Assembly: GCF_964019385.1 (NCBI RefSeq)
Contig: NC_088643.1
Location: 2,444,755-2,508,754, forward strand
Direction of reading: 5' to 3'
DNA: 64,000 bases
Origin: Sycon ciliatum
Taxonomy: Eukaryota; Porifera; Calcarea; Leucosolenida; Sycettidae
The notes under the pieces are model-generated. The model saw only the letters and a list, made by a program, of their open reading frames with translations, was not told the origin of the DNA and did not search any database. The position numbers and the translations under genes were made by a program. This document shows positions 31,740 through 39,683 of this stretch, one piece after another; position 1 is the stretch's first letter, and each line of letters starts with the position of its first letter.

Positions 31740-33695
31740 ACCAACTTTAGAGCGAAATCAGCAATGTACTGGAAATGCCAGAGGGACTTGGAAAATAATC
31801 AAGGAGTTGACAGGCAAACAGTCGACGTACAGGGATCCACAGTGCACGGTGGATGCGATTCGAGACACTTTTTCGAAAGTTGTGGAAGATCCAGTTCGCC
31901 CTGCACAGCTACGCCTACCCCTTGGGCCTCCACCTGCGGTACACTTCTCGGAATTCTCGCCAGTCTCCATTGCAACTACCCGGAAAATGTTGGTACAGTT
32001 GGACACCGGAAAAGCCACTGGGAGTGATGATATTCCAGCAATTCTCCTCCAGATGCATGCTGACATCCTGGCACCGTCACTCACGCTACTATTTAATAAG
32101 TCATTGAGAGAAGGACAGTTTCCTGCGGCAATGAAGGTGGGTAAGACACGGCCTCTGTTCAAGGCTGGAGACCCCAGCCAACCCAAGAATTACCGACCAG
32201 TCTCCCTATTGCCGATAGTGTCGAAAGTTCTTGAACGTATTGTTCATAAGCAGCTTCTGCAGTACGTCAACACGAACAATTTCTTGCCTACTAGTCAGTT
32301 TGGTTACAGACACCAGCATTACACAGCAGATGCCTTAGCGCTAGCTGTAGAGAACATCAATGAAGCACAAGCCGCCGGGCAGCACACAGGAGTAGCATTT
32401 GTCGACATGTCGAAAGCCTTCGACAAGGTAAAGCATAGCATTCTGGTTGAGGACATCTTTGAACTGGGTCTCACTAGCATTGCTTTGAAATGGTTTTCAG
32501 ACTACTTGCTGTATCGCCGGCAATACGTGGAGACAGGAAAAACCAGAAGTACAACTTATGACAGCCGGTCAGGGGTTCCTCAAGGGTCAGTTCTCGGACC
32601 TTTGCTCTTCGTTCTGTATGTGAGGGATATTGCCGGCGACCTTGCCCCTCATGACGTCACCACTATTCAGTTTGCTGATGACATCTCGCTGCGTGCGAGC
32701 AGTCCACAGCCAGAAGTTGTCTCCCAGGGCCTCACTGCAGCAGTTCAGTACCTGGCCACTTGGTTGAAGAAACGTGGACTGATCCTTAACGAGACCAAGA
32801 CGCAGATACTCGCCATACCACACCAAAGAGCTGCAGCCCTCGACATCAATGTTGTATGCAATTCACAAGTCCTACCAGTAGTCACATCTGCCAAATACCT
32901 TGGCCTGCATTTTGACTCGGACATGAGTTGGACCACAATGGTGGACCATGTTGCTCGTCATGTTGCCGGCAAAACTGCTATCCTGCTGCGACATGCTTCC
33001 TCGTTGCCATATCCATGCCGACTCACCTACTTCAGATCTATCATTATGCCTGAATTTTTGTATTCTTCTTTTAGTTACTACCCGTATTTGTCAGTTGCTC
33101 AGGAACAACGGCTACATAGGCTGTTCAAACGTGCCGCTCGGGCAGTCTGTAAGTCGCCACCATGGACCAGTACTGCTCCCCTGCTAAATCGAATGCATGT
33201 ATGTGATCTACAGGTTTCTGTGCACTTGGATATGTTTTGTTTCATCTGGCGATGTTTGCATGATGCATGTAGCACCCTATTTCAGTCCTTTTTTGCTGTC
33301 GTGCCCTCAACTCGCACTCGAGGAGGCCAAAGCAACTTGCTTGTGGTCCCACCTGCTAGCACTGCTCGTTCTGCTAAGCGCCTAACGCACGCTGGAGCCA
33401 TTATGTGGAATAGATTGCCACCAGCAGCAAAATGTTCAAATAGGTATTTGGATTTTAAATCTCAAGCCTTGCAGTATATATTATCAGCGACATAGGTTTT
33501 CCAATGCTCACTGGATTGATATCTGTTCGTTGCAACCAACCTTCCATTTTTTCTTTCCTTTCTCTTTTTCTCTTGTATCTACTTTTCCACAATATCCTTT
33601 AACATGTCATTCACAGTGGGTCCAATGTTATTAGGCATTTTGCCTGTTTTGATTTCCACTATAAATAAAGTATACAACAACAAAATCGGAAACTT
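31740..33695 (+). mobile_element. 5'-truncated LINE with open RT
   Basis: Begins in the endonuclease-RT linker (WKIIKELTGKQS at about 31788) and ends with a 3' UTR and AATAAAGTATACAACAACAAAA near 33663-33685. Confidence 0.8.
31807..33495 (+). CDS. LINE reverse transcriptase (Jockey/CR1 type), apparently intact RT
   Basis: 562 codons with no stop. Motifs: TGKATGSDDIPAILLQ, KNYRPVSLLPIVSKVLERIV, FVDMSKAFDKVKH, SGVPQGSVLGPLLF (about residue 255), catalytic FADDISL (about 288), AKYLGLHFD (about 365), and a C-terminal tail with MPEFLYSSFSYYPYLS and IMWNRLPPAAK. Open codons continue upstream of the chosen Met (KIIKELTGKQS), so the start is arbitrary: this is the 3' part of ORF2, and the endonuclease is missing. 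The RT would prime on target DNA if complete. Relics of the same family lie at 34440-34830 in the opposite orientation. Confidence 0.9.
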   Translation: MTGKQSTYRDPQCTVDAIRDTFSKVVEDPVRPAQLRLPLGPPPAVHFSEFSPVSIATTRKMLVQLDTGKATGSDDIPAILLQMHADILAPSLTLLFNKSLREGQFPAAMKVGKTRPLFKAGDPSQPKNYRPVSLLPIVSKVLERIVHKQLLQYVNTNNFLPTSQFGYRHQHYTADALALAVENINEAQAAGQHTGVAFVDMSKAFDKVKHSILVEDIFELGLTSIALKWFSDYLLYRRQYVETGKTRSTTYDSRSGVPQGSVLGPLLFVLYVRDIAGDLAPHDVTTIQFADDISLRASSPQPEVVSQGLTAAVQYLATWLKKRGLILNETKTQILAIPHQRAAALDINVVCNSQVLPVVTSAKYLGLHFDSDMSWTTMVDHVARHVAGKTAILLRHASSLPYPCRLTYFRSIIMPEFLYSSFSYYPYLSVAQEQRLHRLFKRAARAVCKSPPWTSTAPLLNRMHVCDLQVSVHLDMFCFIWRCLHDACSTLFQSFFAVVPSTRTRGGQSNLLVVPPASTARSAKRLTHAGAIMWNRLPPAAKCSNRYLDFKSQALQYILSAT

Positions 33696-33963
33696 GGCCA
33701 TGTTTTGTCATTTTAGAGGCATTGGCCGGTGTGTATGAGGACAAACTTACAAGCTGCTCAGTGAATAAAGCCTGTCAAATACCCCAGACGGTAGAGAGGT
33801 TAGTGAGTTGTACTCAAGGTACCTGAAATGAGATTGAGAAGCACAAACATGTCAAACGTACTTCGAAGTAACTGTTCTTTTTACCCCTTTAACAAATACA
33901 GTGCTCCAGAAAAACTAGAGCTTGTGTTAGACCATTTCACAAGCCCTTCAGGTAGTATTACTA

Positions 33964-34190
33964 CTGTAAAGCGTGAAATGTTCGTGGCGTTTTTAGTTCG
34001 CGTTTTCAGAATCCGGACAGGTTTGCGAGGTATTAATTTTGCGATTGCAGAATGGCATTCTTGCTAAACCTGTGGCATTCTTGCTAAACCTTTCATGGAT
34101 CTCCTTTTCGTGCTGTCTAAATTTCGCGATTTCCACTCGGTCGTGAGTTTCGCAGAAATTAGACCATGGCAATAATTTCACGGTTTACAG
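33964..34190. mobile_element. Mariner-like MITE with TA target duplication
   Basis: CTGTAAAGCGTGAAAT and its inverse ATTTCACGGTTTACAG end the element, with TA at 33962-33963 and 34191-34192. A 20-bp direct repeat (GGCATTCTTGCTAAACCT core) lies at about 34053-34090. Confidence 0.75.
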
Positions 34191-34439
34191 TAGCATTCTT
34201 TTATTTATATCAAGGAGTAGTACTACTCCCTGATATAAATAGTGGAGAAAGCAAAACAGGCAGATGCCTGATAACAATGGACCCACTGGGTAGGGTGGTG
34301 AAGGAGGGGGGGGGGGGAGACATGGCTAATGGTAAATAGTGGCGGCGAAATAGTGCAGTTCCAGCACAGCTACAGAAACATGGGCGTAAAGCGAAAAGCA
34401 GGCAAGAATGTGTTGCAAAGCGCTTGACTTGAAGGCGGC

Positions 34440-34830
34440 CAGTTTGGTGACGCCTCGGATATCCGCATGTGTCACCAATTTGGTAGAATGTGCAGAAGCA
34501 GCGGCAGGGATGATAAGCAGGTTACTGTTGCCTCTTCGTGTTCTTCGGGACTTTCAAACAACCTACTTCCTGAAGAATTTAGACAACGCCATATACATGT
34601 AAAGCAGAGCAAGTTAAGTTGAATGGTAGCGCGCAAGGGAGAGACATGGACACGCTTAAGCAGCATAACAGTGGGGGTCCATGGGGGCACTTTACATACA
34701 GCACGCAGTGCGCACTTGAAGAGCCTTTCCAGACGGAGCTCCTGGTGAACAGATAGATATGGGGCATAAGCATTGGATGCATACAGAAACTCAGGCAGCA
34801 CAAAGCATTTGAAGTAGCAGATGTGACATG
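34440..34830 (-). pseudogene. LINE RT C-terminal relic
   Basis: The minus strand reads FVLPEFLYASNAYAPYLS, LERLFKCALRAVCKVPPW and CIWRCLNSSGSRLFES, closely paralleling the C-terminus of the RT at 31807-33495 (MPEFLYSSFSYYPYLS, RLFKRAARAVCKSPPW, FIWRCLHDAC). The continuation after a shift (AAASAHSTKLVTHADI) matches the same protein's tail. The frame runs open upstream to 35146, but that part is not RT-like. Only the 3' end of the LINE survives. Confidence 0.75.
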
Positions 34831-35569
34831 AGAGGGGTAAAGATGCAGTAAATTGATTCAGACAATCATGACAAGCATTATACAGATTCACAACAAATAG
34901 TACATGTAATTCAGAATGCATGGAATTTCCAAACAAAAACTTGTATAACTCACAGATGTTCCAGATGACACATAGAGTGAAATCCTCCTTGCGGTAATTC
35001 TCTGATCCTGTTATGGTCCAAGTATCTGCATGTTGAGATAGAGCACACACCAGGAATACCGGTTGACGAAAAAGAAGATGTAAAATGCAAAAGGATGAGA
35101 AATTAACAATAAAAATGAAGAGAGAAAGTAGTGGGATCGGGAACATCTGTAACCCCAGCTAACCAAACAGATTGCTGTTGTTGTTTATATATTTTACATA
35201 GCATGTCAAACGGGCAGTTCTGCCCAATAGTATGAAAGTGATGACTGGTACGAAGACTAGGAAGTGAAGAAAAGTAAACACAAAAAATATCAATGGAAAT
35301 AGCAGTGAGTAGAGGCAAGGTAAGACAAGCAGAACAGAGATCTCCAATTCATACAAGTCGGGTCATCGAAGCATGATTCTCTCGCGTCTCATTAGCAGGT
35401 TTCAAAAGCCATTACATAATTAATCCGAAGTAAAATACGCATAACATTCGCTTAAACTCACGGGCAGATACTATCGAGTATCGACTTCATACAGTTGGGA
35501 ATTCCAGAGGTGGCAGCTGGCTAGAAGCGGTCGGCATGAGCCAGAAGCACTGTGAATATGGGTCAGCGG
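34831..35569. other. Spacer, nothing recognised
   Basis: An open frame on the minus strand crosses part of it without recognisable domains. Confidence 0.35.
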
Positions 35570-35690
35570 GTAATGCTCTTTTCACGGCTTTTCACTATTT
35601 AATGATTTATATAATGCTTTTGTAATGCCCTAAAAAGGACGCATAATTATAATGCTCACATAATGCTCGGAGATTGTTAGTAAGACACAT
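35570..35690. repeat. AATGCTC/GCATAAT-rich repeat fragment
   Basis: Repeated TAATGCTC and TAATGC(C/T) motifs (for example CATAATGCTCGG) resemble the subterminal part of the TIR element at 28087-29246. Possibly a deleted relative. Confidence 0.45.
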
Positions 35691-35751
35691 CAAATATGAT
35701 TTTGGAACATGACAAAAGCTACGCGGTATCGTAGTAATAATAACAAATCAA

Positions 35752-36060
35752 AAAGGCCCTCCTCATTGACATAGCTGTACCTGGTGATCCACGCGTTGCT
35801 GAAAAGGAAGTTGAGAAACGTGCCAAGTATCAACTTCTTGCTCGCGAAATCCATCGGCTATGGCAAGTTGAGACTCAGATTGTTCCTGTGGAAGTTGGGA
35901 CTTTAGGCACTGTTTCCAAACAGTTGCGAGGATACCTCGACACCATCGGTATCACCAGCTACTGCTCTGTGTCTGAATTGCAAAAGAATGCTCTCCTTGG
36001 CTCGGCAGCTTTGCCGCAAGGTCCTTGATTTGCTGGATGCTAGCTCGGTGGATGCCAATC
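35752..36060 (+). pseudogene. LINE RT extreme C-terminal domain fragment
   Basis: Plus-strand translation reads LLIDIAVPGDPRVAEKEVEK, AKYQLLAREIHRLW, VPVEVGTLGTVSKQLRGYLD and LQKNALLGSAA, then a frame shift and VLDLLDASSV. This IDVAVPGDxR...EKxEKYQ...VVPxVxGxLGT...LQKxALLGTA order is a domain I know from the C-terminus of a LINE group common in cnidarians, sponges and molluscs. There is no start codon, and the RT palm is missing. It is followed at 36138 by a tRNA-like sequence in the opposite orientation. Confidence 0.7.
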
Positions 36061-36137
36061 TCTGGCCTTCTCTCGAGTGCTGATGGATATTTAAAAGGAT
36101 CAGTCGGGGAAGTGAACTGCCTGAAAAGAGAAACGCT

Positions 36138-36209
36138 AGGCCCACCAGGACTCGAACCCGGGACCTTGATTGTTATGAGCAATGCTCTAACCACTCAGTT
36201 ATGTGACCA
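36138..36209 (-). pseudogene. tRNA-Met(CAT)-like pseudogene
   Basis: The minus strand shows an A-box-like ATAACTGAGTGGTTAGAGCA, an anticodon arm ATTG-CTCATAA-CAAT (anticodon CAT, plus strand 36175-36177) and a B-box GGTTCGAGTCC. The acceptor stem pairs poorly (TGGGCCT against GGTCACA) and the T stem is imperfect, so it is probably not functional. It may be a tRNA-derived part of a repeat, since it lies right after a LINE 3' fragment. Confidence 0.7.
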
Positions 36210-36454
36210 GGCTGAACCTAGAACGCGCTGAGAAATATTTCACTCCAAAGGCAGCTCACAACACGTGCCACACATACTGATGGTTGTTACTGAATTGTTA
36301 CTACTACTACCAGCTTAATTAACCACCCCTGCATCCAACCTTTGGCATGCTACAACCGACAACCGTTGCAAACTTGGGTGAGAGAATACATACAGTAGAT
36401 TCAGTATAAAATTGGAAAGAAGATCATCGAAAGAATGAAAAAGGCAGCTGCATC
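36210..36454. other. Spacer, nothing recognised
   Basis: No gene seen. Confidence 0.35.
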
Positions 36455-36775
36455 AGCATGCAGCTGCGCATCAAAATCAAAATTTAATGTAAAGATGGCG
36501 ACCATGAACGACTGTGACGTGGATAAACTGCAAAACAAACTAGTGCAGCGACACTGACTTGAATGAGTAAAGAAGCGGAGAAGACGAAACGTCAAAAAAA
36601 GCGGATCGCTACGATCGCTCAAATGCACTAGCCTAGGGCGTGCATAGCGCATACAGTCAAACGGTCACGTGATAAGTGCGTACACAAGTCATACGTCATA
36701 ATAATGCAGTTGACAAAGAAAAGGAAACAAAGCTGAGCGCGAGGCAAACAAATCTGCAGAGCGCGGAAATATAAA
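36455..36775 (-). repeat. Right arm of a large diverged inverted pair
   Basis: Counterpart of 31180-31535. The MITE at 36781-37127 interrupts its outward continuation. Confidence 0.55.
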
Positions 36776-36780
36776 CACAT

Positions 36781-37127
36781 AGGGCTTGAAAGTGATGACG
36801 TCAAAAACGGCCTGGGAGTAGTAAATTGACATCAGATTTCTATTTTGGATCCACTAAGGTGTGACTTTGCTATTGCCTCAGTATGTGGGTGCATAGCAAC
36901 CCACTCATGTCGTATGCAGGTGCAACTTTTACTTCAACACCAGTTGTCACCCCGCCCCCACTAGCCAAATCAGTCAGTTTCACTGGCACCATCACCTTGC
37001 TGTGAGTGAGACCGCTTGAAATGTGCTTGGATCCATACAGAAACTGGATCCAGGTGGATCCAGTTTTCGAATTTTTCAAATTGTTGCTATGCCATTGTTA
37101 TGGAGTGACGTAGCACTTTCAAGCCCT
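36781..37127. mobile_element. MITE with AGGGCTTGAAAGTG ends
   Basis: AGGGCTTGAAAGTG and its inverse bound 347 bp, flanked by AT on both sides. Same terminus type as 7025-7317. No ORF. Confidence 0.65.
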
Positions 37128-37315
37128 ATTGAACGAAGGATTTGTTTGAGAACAAAATGCACAGGCAGACAAAGAAGAAACAGTTCGAAGCTAGAATCAA
37201 TGTCCGCGTTTCTTAGAATCAATCATGGAGACAGCTAACTAAGAGTAACTACCTCTGTCACGCAAGACCGGAACTAAACACCTACGAAGTAAGAATTGAT
37301 GTGTTACGAGAAATA

Positions 37316-37319
37316 CGTG
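37316..37319. other. TSD of the outer LTR element (CGTG)
   Basis: CGTG precedes the left LTR and follows the right LTR at 46435-46438. Confidence 0.8.
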
Positions 37320-37601
37320 TGTCATGACCCGGACTCGACTCGTCGTGAAAGCGACCACGCAATGAGATTCAGCAGCTAAAAGCTGGGCTCCGAAATATTC
37401 TAGAGTTCTGTAAGAACCATGATTAGTCCTGCGAAGGATTTAGCACTTTCGTTAGTTGAGCAATCATGGCTTACAACTCGTGGCCGCGAGTCACAAGTGT
37501 TGTCGTACGGCGGCTACACCTTCAGTACAAGTCATCAGCATTGTACTCACTACACTGTTGAGCTTGAGGGGACCCAGCTTAGTCCTGCAAGGGAGCTGAT
37601 A

Positions 37602-38167
37602 CAGGTCGTCCCTCGTTAATACATAATCTCTGGGACTTGAGAAATGTTATGTATTAATGGGGTTTATGTACTAAACGAAAGTGTACATAACTTGCTTGTG
37701 TACCAGAATTTTTCACTTTTTTCAACTTTTCTGAGCGTTTCTGGCTACCATGACTAGAGAGCGAGATATTCTTGATTCCCTCGATATAACATAAAAAAAA
37801 ATTATGTTATAACGGTCACAGTCAGCAAAGATTCTACAGTTTACGTGATACATGTCCAGCCGCGCCTGTACAGCTACAGTCACTCGAAAAAAAACAGAGC
37901 TTTGTCGGTTTGTGATGTGCGCTCTGATTTCTGAGCTAATTGCGTTCACAAGTAGGCCAAAAGACCAACAAATTATGTACTATTGAGGTAGGTGGCATCC
38001 GGGTACGGAAAAATGTTATGTACTAACGGGGTTTATGTACTAACGAATTATGTACTAACCGACAAAATTTGTATGGAAGTGACCACGTTTCGTCCGGGAC
38101 TTGATATTTCTTATGTACTAACGGGGTTTATGTACTAACCGGACTCGTATTAACGGGGGGCGACCTG
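37602..38167. mobile_element. Tigger/pogo-like MITE (TA TSD) in the LTR
   Basis: Ends CAGGTCGTCCCTCGTTAATA and the inverse of CAGGTCGCCCCCCGTTAATA, with TA on both sides. The right LTR has one TA at the same site. Internal repeats of GTTATGTACTAACGGGGTTT are present. The CAG(G)TCGTCCC terminus is the same as at 56060-56677. Confidence 0.85.
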
Positions 38168-38560
38168 TACCTTTGTTAGTCGAGCAAGCATGGCACCTCT
38201 TCTCGCGTCGTACGACGTAAAGGGTCCGGCAAGTGTTTCGCGCACTGCGGACTCCGTTATCCCTTTTTGGGAGAGGCCGCGGCTTGACCGTGCAGCGCCC
38301 TATGGGGTAATGAGAGGGAAGAGCCTACGGGGCAGAAGATGAAGGGTGACCCAATCAAGACACCGTACGAAGGCGGCGCGCTCTAGCTGCGGCAACATCC
38401 GACAGCATACTCCAGGCTCCGTCGCACGATCGACGTACGAATAACCACGGACATCACTCATATTAATTTTGTAACTCTTTCATGTAATGTGGGTGAGCGA
38501 GCTCCCCTAAGCTATACAGTAAATATTTCCTACTAATTATTATATCACGATTATACTATA

Positions 38561-38873
38561 CCGTATTATTTCTAATATAAGCACAGTCTCCAATAATAGC
38601 ACGTCTCCAATAATAGAACACCTTGGGGCGGCATTCAAAAAATAAAGTGCTCAGTCTCCATTATAAGCACACTGTGTACATTCATTATCTGTACCGGCGA
38701 AAAAAACCCTGAAATGTGTGTGTCATACATGAATTTGGCATGGCAACATGCCTCTGAAATGAGGTTGAAATAATAATGGAACAGTCTCCAATAAAGGAAC
38801 GTCTCCCTTAATAGCACGGGTCGGAGGTACATTGAAAAAATAAAGGACCGTGCTTATATTAGAGATAATACGG
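38561..38873. mobile_element. Second TA-flanked MITE in the LTR
   Basis: CCGTATTATTTCTAATATAA at the left and its inverse at the right (one mismatch in that stretch), TA on both sides, and an empty site in the right LTR (ACTATAACC). Confidence 0.85.
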
Positions 38874-39076
38874 TAACCAAAATCACATAAAAGCCGCCTT
38901 CTTCCAACGAATAAAAGTATCTTTGATCGCTCCCCTTCAACCTTCGACTACCTTGTGTGAGCCGGAAAACAGGTGTGAGCTAGCAACTTGGATGGCGACT
39001 ATATTGGTCGTCTACCTGGGTAGCCACTAGGCTGATCTAAGCCAAGTCACAAACCCGCCAAGCGCGGCCATGACAT

Positions 39077-39093
39077 TTGGTGCTGTGACCAGG
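39077..39093 (+). promoter_or_regulatory. Primer-binding site of the outer element
   Basis: TTGGTGCTGTGACCAGG follows the left LTR after one base. It is a typical tRNA-primed site starting TGG. The tRNA was not assigned. Confidence 0.55.
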
Positions 39094-39225
39094 ATCCAAG
39101 TTGCGTCTTGCTGTTGCTCCGGCAGAGTAGTCGTAACTCGGTGTGCACTGGTCCATGCTGAACTCTGAGCTCTTGTTTACTCGAGCACGCAGAGGTGTGA
39201 ATTTGATGTCGATTTCACGAGGCTG

Positions 39226-39229
39226 CATG
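39226..39229. other. TSD of the inner Gypsy element (CATG)
   Basis: CATG at 39226-39229 and 43271-43274. Confidence 0.85.
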
Positions 39230-39421
39230 TGTAACTCGTATACTCTCAGCACTCAAAGCACAATCATACTTGTTGTTACGTAAGTAGTTATCATTCGTTC
39301 ATTGTCTCACAAGGAGAAGAAGAAGACAAGGCAGTGCGAGTATGCGCACTGCTATCCATGCATTCCTACGGTGTACTATTTATGTGTATACAAATACGTG
39401 TCATAAAGTAGCCATGCTACA
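39230..39421 (-). repeat. 3' LTR of the inner Gypsy element
   Basis: 192 bp, TGTAACTCG...GCTACA on the plus strand. Identical by eye to 43079-43270. Confidence 0.9.
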
Positions 39422-39683
39422 CTATCCTCCTCCTACCAAAAATTCACGCCCTCGTGAATAGAGAAAGAAAACAGAAACATAAAAAATAAAAACTCAGGAC
39501 ATAGCAAAATTAGTAAACCGAGCAGGCAGTCCAGGATTGCGAGCGAGATGGGCTCTGACGACAGCGGACAACAAGTAGGGTCATGGTCGAGGGCTTGCAG
39601 AGTAAGCACCGTGAGGCATCAGACGCGAACCGAATGTTCCTTCCGATCCAACTGCATTAGCCGAGAACAAACGCATGGTACGA

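Larger units (their letters stand above)
37320..39075 (+). repeat. Left LTR of the outer element, with two MITEs inside
   Basis: 1756 bp against 871 bp for the right LTR. Removing the two TA-flanked inserts restores equal length, and the right LTR shows the unoccupied sites. Confidence 0.9.

Noticed and set aside
35952..36231. Frames on both strands over the tRNA-like sequence
   Set aside because: Explained by the LINE C-terminal fragment and the tRNA-like pseudogene.
36781..37127. Assignment of the AGGGCTTGAAAG MITEs to the ISL2EU-like element because of the AT TSD
   Set aside because: Their TIRs do not match ACACTCATTGCC, and one copy (7025-7317) lacks the AT duplication.
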